DNA of 23,954 bases from CAVZLD01 sp964522605 (GTDB lineage: Bacteria; Planctomycetota; Planctomycetia; Pirellulales; Pirellulaceae): NCBI GenBank assembly GCA_964522605.1, contig CAZFWV010000074.1, positions 1-23,954 on the forward strand. The letters run 5' to 3'. Below the pieces are notes generated by a model. It had not been told where the DNA came from. It saw only the letters and a list, made by a program, of their open reading frames with translations, and did not search any database. Position numbers and translations under genes: made by a program. Positions 7,743-14,923 of this stretch are shown one piece after another. How positions within the stretch are numbered: position 1 is the stretch's first letter; each line of letters starts with the position of its first letter.

Positions 7743-8965
7743 CGACGTGTTCCCCCAAGAGCACAAACCAGTCATCCGACCGATGGCGTCAGAGACGCCC
7801 CGCCGAAGTCGTCCTCCGTGGATCAACGGAGAACCAAAACATCGGCGACCGCCTGATGTGGGCCGCGACTTCCGCTCTGTTGCGAGACATGGGGGTGATC
7901 ACAACCTACCGATTCACCCATTGGGACCGGCGTTTTGACGCAGTCCCTCGCCCCAATCGAGTCGACGCCCTGTTAGATCTTGGCAATGTGTACTACTGTG
8001 ACTCCTGGCCGCAGCCACTAAGAGATCGCATGCGCCGCTGCCTGCGTTTCAATCGAACCTTCCGCAATGCGGCTCTCGTGTACCTGCCTTGCGGCTGGGG
8101 ACCCTACCACCGCGAGGATTGGCCTCAACTCAAAGAGCTGACTCGCCGAGCCATCGTCTTCGCGCGGGACCCAATTTCTCTCGGATACATCAACGAAGCG
8201 CTGGACTCAGACCAAGCCACGTTGTGTCCAGATCTTGCCTTCATGTGCCAGTCGGCCGACATGACGGTTGGCGCTGAACTACTACAACACCTGGGCTTTT
8301 CCCTGCGAGAGCCTATTCTGGGTTTAATACCGAATGCACGCTGCGTAGAAGAGGGAGTGACGCCACTACGCGATCCGTCGATCTACCACCGTCACCTGAG
8401 GCAAGCGGTAACCTGGGCGCACACGAACGGATACCAAGTGGTCGGAATCTCCCACATGGTCGACACCGACCGAGACCGAAAGCTGCTGGTCGGCCTTGAC
8501 GTACCCATTGTTGAATCGAACGATCCCACAACCGTCCGATCCATCATTGCGAACTTGTCGCTCGCAGTCTGCAGTCGCTATCACAGCCTGGTCAACTGCC
8601 TGGTTCACGGCGTCCCGGCAGTTTCTTTAGGTTGGCAGCACAAGTACAGGGGATTGATGGAACATTTCCGTCTCAGCGAACTGGATCACCCGTTGGAGCA
8701 ACGCAGCGAGCAGCTATCGGACAGGTTAGGACACCTGAGTAGGTCGCGAAATCGAATCTCCCACGAGATTAGAGAAAAGGTGCAACAGGCTCGCGCAACG
8801 ATTCACACCGAAATGAGTCGCCTGAGCCGCCACCTTGGTGGCCCGGCCGAAGTTTTCAAGGAACCCGTTCCTTTTGAGAGCGACGAAATCCGGACCGTAT
8901 CTCACGTCCGTCTGGCCCCCGGTCCACGCGTCCTGCGATTTATCCGCAGCCTCGCTTCATTGTGA
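7730..8965 (+). CDS. Polysaccharide pyruvyl transferase-family protein
   Basis: 411 residues. Recognised by ENQNIGDRLMWAATSALL (34-51, the family's early G-D motif), LLDLGNVYY near 81, FARDPISLGYI (144-154) and the C-terminal CSRYHSLVNCLVHGVPAVSL (281-300) followed by HKYRGLM. These match the polysaccharide pyruvyl transferase family (CsaB/EpsO-like), whose members transfer pyruvate from phosphoenolpyruvate to sugars as a ketal; some relatives differ in function. The first ~25 residues are basic and not conserved-looking. The start overlaps the GT4 stop by 13 bases, with CGAGG seven bases upstream, and no other ATG occurs before residue 43. The last ~80 residues are Arg/Glu-rich and may be a separate tail. 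It likely works with the GT4 on a cell-surface or exported glycan. Confidence 0.85.
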   Translation: MHRLATCSPKSTNQSSDRWRQRRPAEVVLRGSTENQNIGDRLMWAATSALLRDMGVITTYRFTHWDRRFDAVPRPNRVDALLDLGNVYYCDSWPQPLRDRMRRCLRFNRTFRNAALVYLPCGWGPYHREDWPQLKELTRRAIVFARDPISLGYINEALDSDQATLCPDLAFMCQSADMTVGAELLQHLGFSLREPILGLIPNARCVEEGVTPLRDPSIYHRHLRQAVTWAHTNGYQVVGISHMVDTDRDRKLLVGLDVPIVESNDPTTVRSIIANLSLAVCSRYHSLVNCLVHGVPAVSLGWQHKYRGLMEHFRLSELDHPLEQRSEQLSDRLGHLSRSRNRISHEIREKVQQARATIHTEMSRLSRHLGGPAEVFKEPVPFESDEIRTVSHVRLAPGPRVLRFIRSLASL

Positions 8966-8980
8966 AATCCGCTCGAATCG

Positions 8981-9036
8981 CTCCGCCGGATCAACGCGCA
9001 GTTGATTTCTCGGTATGATATCGGCGGAGGCAAATC
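8981..9036 (+). promoter_or_regulatory. Hairpin covering the Shine-Dalgarno of the HzsA-related gene
   Basis: CTCCGCCG at 8981-8988 is the exact reverse complement of CGGCGGAG at 9022-9029. The right arm contains four of the five bases of the GGAGG Shine-Dalgarno (9026-9030), which sits six bases before ATG 9037. Inside the loop, ATCAAC (8990-8995) pairs with GTTGAT (9001-9006). The RNA could therefore fold into a nested structure hiding the ribosome site. The upstream stop codon (8963-8965) is only 16 bases before it, so ribosome passage or termination could affect folding. Function is inferred. Confidence 0.5.
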
Positions 9037-11754
9037 ATGATGCGGTCGCTCGAGGCAGTTTTGAGACGGGGAGGGCGAGGCTCCTGCCGAGCCTGGATTC
9101 GTCGCATACGCGGCTCGGCCGGAGCCGCGCCCTCTCGCATGACGGTTTTGAAATGTGTTCTCGTCATCGTCGCTGCGAGTGTCGTTTGGACAAACGTCTC
9201 TGCCAGCACCCACGCGGCGGAGTTGTCGTGGCAGACCGAGATGCTCAAGCTCCGGTCGAAATGCATTGCCGCCGAATCGACTTCGAATGATGCCCTGACA
9301 CAGCCATCGCTGAAGGAAGAGGCCATTCGGCTATTTGCGGCGTTTCCGCGCGAATCGGACTGGTTCATGCAGGATGCCGATCGCATGTCAGAAGCCCCTG
9401 TGGGGGCGGATCTGAATCGCGAATGTGTCCCAAAGAATCTCAGCACTTTTTGCTACGGAAAGCGGAGCACGGAGTTTGAGCAGCAATTGATTCGACGTGT
9501 ACTGGGCGAACTCCATCACCCGGCACCGCTGCAGCGGGAACTGGAACGGCTGATCGAAAGCGGCGCATCGATGAACGATCGCTGCTGGCTCGACCTCTAT
9601 ATTCAAGCATGCGAACTCCGGCGACTACAGCGACTGGCAGATCTGAAGCGATCCTTTCCTCGCATCCTGTTCATTAAACGGCACATGCTTCAACCGTCGT
9701 TTTTTGCCTACACCGAAGGGCTGTCCGACGCCCATGCCGAACGGAACTTCATTCCCGGTTCCAGTCTCTGCCTGCTGCAGTGGGAGGATGATCAGCCCCG
9801 AGTCACCGAGCTGATCCAGGATCCCGACGGGATCCTTCGCGACCTCGATGTTTCCTGGGACGGCCAACGCATCTTGTTCGCCTGGAAGAAGAGCGACCGG
9901 GATGATGACTATCATCTGTACGAAATGCTCTGGCCTGAACGGCAGATCCGTCAATTGACCTTCGGCCTCGGTGTCGCCGATTACGAAGGACGCTATCTGC
10001 CTAACGATGACCTGATCTTTACCTCGTCGCGATGTGTCAGCACAGTCGACTGCTGGGTTTGCGAAGTCAGCAACCTGTATACGTGCGACAAAGATGGCAA
10101 ATATCTTCGCCGATTGGGATTTGATCAAGTCCACACGATCTATCCTTCCGTGCTCGACGACGGAACGGTGATCTATACGCGATGGGACTATAACGACCGA
10201 GGACAGGTCTACCCTCAGCCGCTCTTCCGGATGAACCCCGATGGGACCGGCCAGAGCGAGTACTACGGCAACAATTCCTGGTTCCCCACGACAATTAATC
10301 ATGCCCGTGGTATCCCCGGCACAAACCAGGTTTTGGCCGTTCTGCATGGACATCACACCTGGCAGGCAGGAGTGTTGGCGATCATTGATCGTAGCAAAGG
10401 CACGCAAGAAGCAAGCGGTGTGCAGCTGATCGCACCAATTCGCGAAACTGCTGCGGTTCAAGTCGATCAGTACGGACAGGACGGAAATCTGCACCGCCAT
10501 CCATATCCCTTGACCAAGAATTCATTCCTCGTCGCGATGACTCCCTATTGGAATGCGCGACATGAAGGTGGCCGATACAACCTTTGGTTCCACCTTTATT
10601 GGATGGATGTCGACGGTCACCGAGAACTCCTCGTTCATGATCCGTCGATTTCCTGTGGGCACCCGATTCCACTTGCACCTCGCAAACGTCCCTACATTCA
10701 GACTTCGAACGTCGACTATCGGAAACCGTATGGCACCTATTTCCTGCAAGACATTTACGCGGGACCAGGCCTGGAAGGTGTTGATCGCGGAAGCGTCAAG
10801 AAGCTACGCGTTGTCACGCTTGAGTTTCGTGCGCTGCATGTTGGGAAGAACATCAGTAAGGGGCCAGCGGGTGGCGCCATGAGCAGCACGCCTGTCAGCA
10901 CCGGAAACGGCTGCTGGGATGTGAAAAAGATCCTCGGTGAGGCAACCGTTTACGAGGATGGTTCAGCCCTTTTTCAAGTGCCGGCAAACACGCCCGTGTA
11001 TTTTCAGGCGATCGATGAGCGGGGATCCATGGTTCAGACGATGCGATCCTGGTCCACGTTGATGCCGAACGAGTATTTCGGCTGCGTCGGTTGTCACGAG
11101 CAACCAGGGGAAACTCCCCAGGCAACCAGGGACACGCTGGCCATGCAGGCAGGTGTCGAGCAGCTTACGCCGTTTTATGGACCGCCGCGTGGATTCAGCT
11201 TCGTTGAAGAGATTCAGCCGATTCTGAACAAGCACTGCATTCGCTGTCACGATGGAAAAACAACGAGTCCAGAAACAGGGAAGGTACTTTCCGATCTGAC
11301 CGACCAACGATATCTCGATCCGGTTTCCAAGCGGCAGTGGACGGTTAGCTATCTGAACCTGACCCATTCCCCGCTCGAGCCTTCTGTCGCCGGCGACGCC
11401 GATCATCCGGTCTTGAATTGGATGAGTGCCCAATCGGTCCCCACACGGCTGCCGCCCTATTTTCGCGGCTCTGCCCAATCCGAGATCATCGCGCAGTTGC
11501 GGAACGAACACGGTGACGCGCAACTCACTCGTGAGGAACTCGACAAGTTCTCCGCCTGGATTGATTTAGGTGTCCCTTTCTGCGGAGACTACCAAGAAAA
11601 CAACGCCTGGACGGAGGAAGAGCGGAAGAAATACAACCAGATGGAGCGAAAACGCGCACGACTGGAATCAGAGGTTCAAGAAAACGTCCGTGCATTGATC
11701 GAGAGTCAACTCGACCCTCGCTCTCCGCAGGCCGCGGTCATGCAGTCGCCGTGA
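9037..11754 (+). CDS. HzsA-related di-haem c-type cytochrome protein
   Basis: 905 residues from ATG 9037, chosen for GGAGG six bases upstream; ATG 9139 (residue 35) would give a compact signal peptide but lacks a Shine-Dalgarno. Hydrophobic residues 38-58 act as signal. Residues about 205-540 show TolB/WD40-like beta-propeller blades (DVSWDGQRILFAW, DDGTVIYTRWDY, MNPDGTGQ). Residues about 565-680 (FLQDIYAGPGLEGV, VYEDGSALFQVPA) correspond to the middle domain of the hydrazine synthase alpha subunit. Two haem c sites follow: CVGCH (683-687) and CIRCH (734-738), the latter in a cytochrome-like EIQPILNKHCIRCHDG. The last ~50 residues are a charged helix. Hydrazine synthase belongs to anammox bacteria; related proteins occur widely in other Planctomycetes with unknown function. 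A periplasmic redox role is inferred. It overlaps the convergent GT2 gene by 49 bases at the 3' end. Confidence 0.85.
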   Translation: MMRSLEAVLRRGGRGSCRAWIRRIRGSAGAAPSRMTVLKCVLVIVAASVVWTNVSASTHAAELSWQTEMLKLRSKCIAAESTSNDALTQPSLKEEAIRLFAAFPRESDWFMQDADRMSEAPVGADLNRECVPKNLSTFCYGKRSTEFEQQLIRRVLGELHHPAPLQRELERLIESGASMNDRCWLDLYIQACELRRLQRLADLKRSFPRILFIKRHMLQPSFFAYTEGLSDAHAERNFIPGSSLCLLQWEDDQPRVTELIQDPDGILRDLDVSWDGQRILFAWKKSDRDDDYHLYEMLWPERQIRQLTFGLGVADYEGRYLPNDDLIFTSSRCVSTVDCWVCEVSNLYTCDKDGKYLRRLGFDQVHTIYPSVLDDGTVIYTRWDYNDRGQVYPQPLFRMNPDGTGQSEYYGNNSWFPTTINHARGIPGTNQVLAVLHGHHTWQAGVLAIIDRSKGTQEASGVQLIAPIRETAAVQVDQYGQDGNLHRHPYPLTKNSFLVAMTPYWNARHEGGRYNLWFHLYWMDVDGHRELLVHDPSISCGHPIPLAPRKRPYIQTSNVDYRKPYGTYFLQDIYAGPGLEGVDRGSVKKLRVVTLEFRALHVGKNISKGPAGGAMSSTPVSTGNGCWDVKKILGEATVYEDGSALFQVPANTPVYFQAIDERGSMVQTMRSWSTLMPNEYFGCVGCHEQPGETPQATRDTLAMQAGVEQLTPFYGPPRGFSFVEEIQPILNKHCIRCHDGKTTSPETGKVLSDLTDQRYLDPVSKRQWTVSYLNLTHSPLEPSVAGDADHPVLNWMSAQSVPTRLPPYFRGSAQSEIIAQLRNEHGDAQLTREELDKFSAWIDLGVPFCGDYQENNAWTEEERKKYNQMERKRARLESEVQENVRALIESQLDPRSPQAAVMQSP
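9055..9154. repeat. Palindromic interspersed repeat, copy A, in the N-terminal coding region
   Basis: Left arm about 9055-9093 (core GGGGAGGGCGAGGCTCCTGC) and right arm about 9112-9154 are imperfect reverse complements, both also carrying the outer TTTTGAGAC / GGTTTTGAAATG parts. Copy B at 12492-12588 shares the 12-mer AGGCTCCTGCCG, the GGGAGGG core and the outer arms. The repeat encodes residues about 7-40 of the HzsA-related protein (GRGSCRAW..), including the alternative start ATG 9139. Confidence 0.8.
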
Positions 11755-13019
11755 AGCGAGTACGGCCGAAGCCGGTCCGCCAAACGATTCTGCTTGAGCC
11801 GAGAATAGTTGCCACGGCTTCGATATTCCGCTTCGACTTTTCGCAGGATGCATGCAATTCGTTTTCGATCTGTCACAGTAATGGCAGTCTGGCGACCACG
11901 CCTTTTCCGCCGGTACACCTTGAGGGGATATTCCATCGCTCGCAGTACGGAACGCGGATCAAGACCACCCAGCAGCAGACTCTGAGTCAGCAGATGACGC
12001 GCTACGGCCCCCGATCCCGCTTCGGCCAGCAGGACTGCCAGGCGATACAGGTTCGAGCCAATCGATCGACGGACCTCCAGTCCCATTCGCGACCCCGCAG
12101 AACAGGAGCGGAATTTCAACAACGTTTCGATCTCATTCGTATAGCAGAGGATCGAGTTGCGGCTAAGATTGTCGGCGTGTCGACGAATTCGGTAGTGGAT
12201 ATCCGGAACCATTGCGACTCGTCCACCGCGGCATAACCGGCAGAGGAAATCATAATCGGCCGCCGCGACCAACCGTTCATCTAATCCACCGACGGCATAC
12301 CAGTCTTCTCGGCGGAACAGAAAACTGGGAAATCCGCCGACGCAGTTGCCTCGACGAATCAGCACTCGCAACGCCCGGTGCGCGTCACAGTAGAGTACGT
12401 CTCCCTCGCGATTCATCTGCCGCAACAAGGGTCGCTGCTGTCTTTCGGAGGCCGCGACGAGCCCCCGCTGGCGGACATTGAGGCCAGATCGCATTTCAAG
12501 ACCGGGAGGGTAAGGCTCCTGCCGCGTCCAAGTTGTATTGAACTCCAGCCCGACAGGAATCTCGCCCTCCCGAACAACGGTCTTCAAGCCGCCTCCCGAC
12601 GCTTCGCCTCGAGCCGACGGTTCGGACCGCACAAAATCGAAGTAACCAAACACGAAGGCAACGTCGGGATTTGCCGTCAACACCGCCACCTGACCAGCGA
12701 TCTTCTGCGGAAGAAAGACATCATCCTGATCAAGTACCGCGATCACCGGTGACCGCGCCGCCTGGATTCCCACGTTCATCGGATGCGCTGGGCCGCCGCT
12801 GTTCCTCGGCAACCGGATCAAGCGCACAGGCACCGGGGCTCGCGTGACTTCTTGCTCGACACGCAGAATCGTGCGGTCGGTTGACGCATCGTCGACGACA
12901 ATGATCTCGCGCGGCAGGCAGGTCTGGAAGTAAACGGAACGCATCGCATCCGCGATAAACGGTGCACCGTTGTACGCAGGGATCACGACCGATACTGGCA
13001 GCGAGTCCTTCGAAGCCAA
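11706..13019 (-). CDS. Glycosyltransferase family 2 (GT-A fold), TTG start
   Basis: 437 residues. SVVIPAYNGAPFIADAMRSV (10-29), VVDDASTDRT (41-50) and the metal-binding VLDQDD (95-100) are the hallmarks of GT2. ADYDFLCRLCRGGR (254-267) fits the later ED-type acceptor region. GT2 enzymes are inverting transferases using NDP-sugars. The start must be TTG 13019: an in-frame TAG lies 21 bases upstream, no ATG or GTG comes between, and GGGAG sits seven bases before the TTG; ATG 13024 is out of frame. It starts 13 bases after the BKACE stop, so the two are likely co-transcribed. Residues about 145-176 (from LKTVVREGEIPVGLE) are encoded by a palindromic repeat inserted in frame between the DQDD part and the rest. 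The C-terminal 130 residues are basic. The 3' end overlaps the convergent HzsA-related gene by 49 bases. Confidence 0.88.
   Translation of the reverse strand: MASKDSLPVSVVIPAYNGAPFIADAMRSVYFQTCLPREIIVVDDASTDRTILRVEQEVTRAPVPVRLIRLPRNSGGPAHPMNVGIQAARSPVIAVLDQDDVFLPQKIAGQVAVLTANPDVAFVFGYFDFVRSEPSARGEASGGGLKTVVREGEIPVGLEFNTTWTRQEPYPPGLEMRSGLNVRQRGLVAASERQQRPLLRQMNREGDVLYCDAHRALRVLIRRGNCVGGFPSFLFRREDWYAVGGLDERLVAAADYDFLCRLCRGGRVAMVPDIHYRIRRHADNLSRNSILCYTNEIETLLKFRSCSAGSRMGLEVRRSIGSNLYRLAVLLAEAGSGAVARHLLTQSLLLGGLDPRSVLRAMEYPLKVYRRKRRGRQTAITVTDRKRIACILRKVEAEYRSRGNYSRLKQNRLADRLRPYSLHGDCMTAACGERGSS
12492..12588. repeat. Palindromic interspersed repeat, copy B, inside the GT2 gene
   Basis: The arms around 12492-12525 (CATTTCAAGACCGGGAGGGT, then AAGGCTCCTGCC) and 12549-12588 (ending in CTCGCCCTCCCG then ACGGTCTTCAAG) are imperfect reverse complements; the 23-base inner cores match at 17 positions. 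It aligns with copy A at 9055-9154. Read on the minus strand it encodes VVREGEIPVGL and TRQEPYPPGL, close to the REGAAPAEP and ARQEPRPP peptides that copy A would encode in antisense. Confidence 0.8.
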
Positions 13020-13032
13020 CGCATTACTCCCT

Positions 13033-13884
13033 TTACGCTACCAATCGCAGGGTCCTGGTTACAGATGGAGCAATTCCGGTAATCTGCCGCGTTTGTTCCG
13101 CGGTGGCAATCTCCCGACCGGCGGCGCGGGCCAGGCGCACGACGCGATCGATCAACCCTGCATTCGTCGCCGGACGCTTCGTCTGCCAGTCATAATAGAG
13201 AGCGTCTTCCAGTCCCACGCGCACGTGGCCGCCCATCGTCACGGCAAGCGAGTTGATGAAGAATTGGAAACGGCCAATACCGGTCGCCGCCCAGGTCGTG
13301 CCTGCAGGCAAGGCGCGAACCAGCGCGCACAGATTGTCTGGAGTGGCACTCATCGTCCCCAGTGATCCGAGCAGAATATTGGCGTAAAAAGGCGGAGTCA
13401 GCATCCCTTTCTGGATCAGGTAGTGCGCATAGTCCACCATCCCCATGTCGAAGATCTCCATCTCTGGGACAATCCCCCGCTCTCTCATCGCCAGAGCCAA
13501 TTGCTGAATCATTGATGGTTCGTTCACCGATGCCTGTCGGAGAAAATTAAGCGATCCGAGTGTCAAGGAGCCTAGGTCCGGATCCAGCTGAAGGACTTCG
13601 CTGCGTTGCCAAAACTCGCCGTGCAATCGACCGCTGCAGGATCCCGAAATCAGCGTTTCCGGACACTCCTCTCGCACACCCTGAAAAATCTCGGCGTAGA
13701 TCTCCTTCTTGTATGTTGGCGTGCCGTCCAAATCACGGGCGTGTAAATGAATAATCGTCGCACCCGCATCACGACACCTTCGCGCATCGGCAATAATCTC
13801 GTTCGGCTGCAGAGGGACATGGGGACTGTCCTTACGCATGGGAACCATGCCCGTAATCGCGGCGTTAATGATCAGTGGATCCAT
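13033..13884 (-). CDS. BKACE-family beta-keto acid cleavage enzyme (DUF849)
   Basis: 283 residues, normal length for the family. AGGA about seven bases before ATG 13884 supports the start. HLHAR at 46-50 supplies the two zinc-binding histidines (H46, H48), and GGHVRVGLED (218-227) the conserved Arg and Glu of the C-terminal part of the barrel. EMEIFDMG (141-148) is also typical. BKACE enzymes, including 3-keto-5-aminohexanoate cleavage enzyme of lysine fermentation, condense a beta-keto acid with acetyl-CoA to give acetoacetate and a new CoA ester in the cytoplasm. The substrate here is not known; without neighbouring lysine-fermentation genes the Kce role is unlikely. It lies between a GNAT gene (129 nt upstream) and GT2 (13 nt downstream), an unusual setting. 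Confidence 0.9.
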   Translation of the reverse strand: MDPLIINAAITGMVPMRKDSPHVPLQPNEIIADARRCRDAGATIIHLHARDLDGTPTYKKEIYAEIFQGVREECPETLISGSCSGRLHGEFWQRSEVLQLDPDLGSLTLGSLNFLRQASVNEPSMIQQLALAMRERGIVPEMEIFDMGMVDYAHYLIQKGMLTPPFYANILLGSLGTMSATPDNLCALVRALPAGTTWAATGIGRFQFFINSLAVTMGGHVRVGLEDALYYDWQTKRPATNAGLIDRVVRLARAAGREIATAEQTRQITGIAPSVTRTLRLVA

Positions 13885-14013
13885 GGCTCTTTCCTGAAGT
13901 AGTGAGGAAGATCAGTAACGAGCGCCCTGCCTGACGAAAAAAGTATGTTCAACAAGTGAATATCAATTGCAGCATGTATCGATCGCCTTGCGCATCGAAT
14001 TCACGCTTTGGAA

Positions 14014-14559
14014 CTACGCCCCAAAAACCTTCGTCGCAACCTGAAACTCAACACCGGGAAACCGTTCATCAGGACTGGCGGGACCGTGAATCTGCCAGCC
14101 ACGATGCTGTAGCAACTGAATCATCCGGGGTGACGCTTGTCGCACGGCATGTCGAGCTCCAGCCATGCGTGCGCCGTGGTCCTGCACGTCAAGAATCTGC
14201 CGCCCTAAGCCGCATCCCTGTGTCGAAGGACAGACCACAACGCGATCTGGCGCCGCAATCGGCCCTGGCAAATCGAGTCCATAACGGCGGTACTCACCCG
14301 CCTGATGGACGTCGTCGAGCGATGGATGTACGCTGAGCCGCCCGGCCGCCACGATCGTGCCCCGACCGTCCCGAATCACCCAATGACGACAGTCGCTGTC
14401 AATCGGGTCGTACCAGCCCTCCGGCGGAAACGCATTCTCGGCCAATTGACCAATCTGACGCCAAACACGTGCGCGGAACCTGCAAATCTCGCGCACGACA
14501 GACATCTCGAAAACTTCATAAGGGAGCGTGAAATCTTGCACTAAAGTCGTGGTCAGCAT
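14014..14559 (-). CDS. GNAT-family N-acetyltransferase
   Basis: 181 residues from ATG 14559, chosen because AAGGAGG lies at ideal distance; the open frame extends to 14601 without a ribosome site. TIVAAGRLSVHP (68-79) is the central beta strands, and DRVVVCPSTQGCGLGRQILD (105-124) carries the acetyl-CoA pyrophosphate-binding motif A (Q-G-C-G-L-G-R). HAVRQASPRMIQLLQHRGW (137-155) is the C-terminal part typical of GNAT folds. GNATs transfer an acyl group from acyl-CoA to an amine; the acceptor cannot be inferred. It is the first gene of a probable GNAT-BKACE-GT2 transcription unit and has palindromes upstream that could be operators. Confidence 0.82.
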   Translation of the reverse strand: MLTTTLVQDFTLPYEVFEMSVVREICRFRARVWRQIGQLAENAFPPEGWYDPIDSDCRHWVIRDGRGTIVAAGRLSVHPSLDDVHQAGEYRRYGLDLPGPIAAPDRVVVCPSTQGCGLGRQILDVQDHGARMAGARHAVRQASPRMIQLLQHRGWQIHGPASPDERFPGVEFQVATKVFGA

Positions 14560-14631
14560 GAATCCTCCTTGCTCATGCACAATGCTGCGGCAGCACCCCA
14601 AACTCGATTCGATTCCCGAGCCACGACAGAA

Positions 14632-14694
14632 TCACGCGAGGAAAATCCGGTCGTTCACTGAGTCCGATTTGCTGTCATGACAGCACTCGCGTGA
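14632..14694. promoter_or_regulatory. Nested palindromes upstream of the GNAT gene, possible operator
   Basis: TGCTGTCATGACAGCA at 14670-14685 is a perfect 16-bp palindrome. Directly after it, CTCGCGTGA (14686-14694) is the exact reverse complement of TCACGCGAG at 14632-14640. The set lies 73-135 bases upstream of the GNAT start. Such symmetry is typical of dimeric-regulator binding sites, but no regulator is identified. Confidence 0.5.
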
Positions 14695-14771
14695 CCCCTG
14701 CCATCGAGCGCGAGGTGTCCAGCGTGGGGGTGTATCAGGAAACGGCGATGTACGTCAAGACGAAGCGTGGT

Positions 14772-14793
14772 GGCAAAAAAGGCAAAAGTCCCT
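14772..14793 (-). repeat. Short intergenic motif GGGACTTTTGC..TTTTTTGCC, copy 2
   Basis: On the plus strand it reads GGCAAAAAAGGCAAAAGTCC then CT; its reverse complement matches the motif at 6397-6420 with one or two differences. It lies about 210 bases upstream of the GNAT start in the same relative orientation as copy 1 to GT4. Confidence 0.6.
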
Positions 14794-14923
14794 CAGAGAG
14801 GAACCGCGTCAGATTGACGAACAAGGAACTCTGATTGTTGAAGGAGGCAAACAGGCACGCTGTTCTTACGACCATGCTGGAGCGGCCGTCGGGCGGGGCG
14901 AATTCGAGAACGGAGGACGCCGC

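Larger units (their letters stand above)
14560..14923. other. Intergenic region upstream of GNAT and downstream of the HzsA-SUMF1 fusion
   Basis: 364 bp without a supported gene. It holds the AAGGAGG of the GNAT gene, a small TGCTG-CGG-CAGCA hairpin at 14583-14595, the nested palindromes at 14632-14694 and the motif copy at 14772-14793. No hairpin plus T-tract terminator for the fusion gene was recognised. Confidence 0.5.

Noticed and set aside
9625..10500. Minus-strand open frame of 291 codons
   Set aside because: It lies wholly inside the HzsA-related gene, whose propeller motifs are clearly coded on the plus strand.
13022..13024. ATG 13024 as GT2 start
   Set aside because: It is out of frame with the GT2 motifs and only two bases from the Shine-Dalgarno; the in-frame TTG at 13019 fits.
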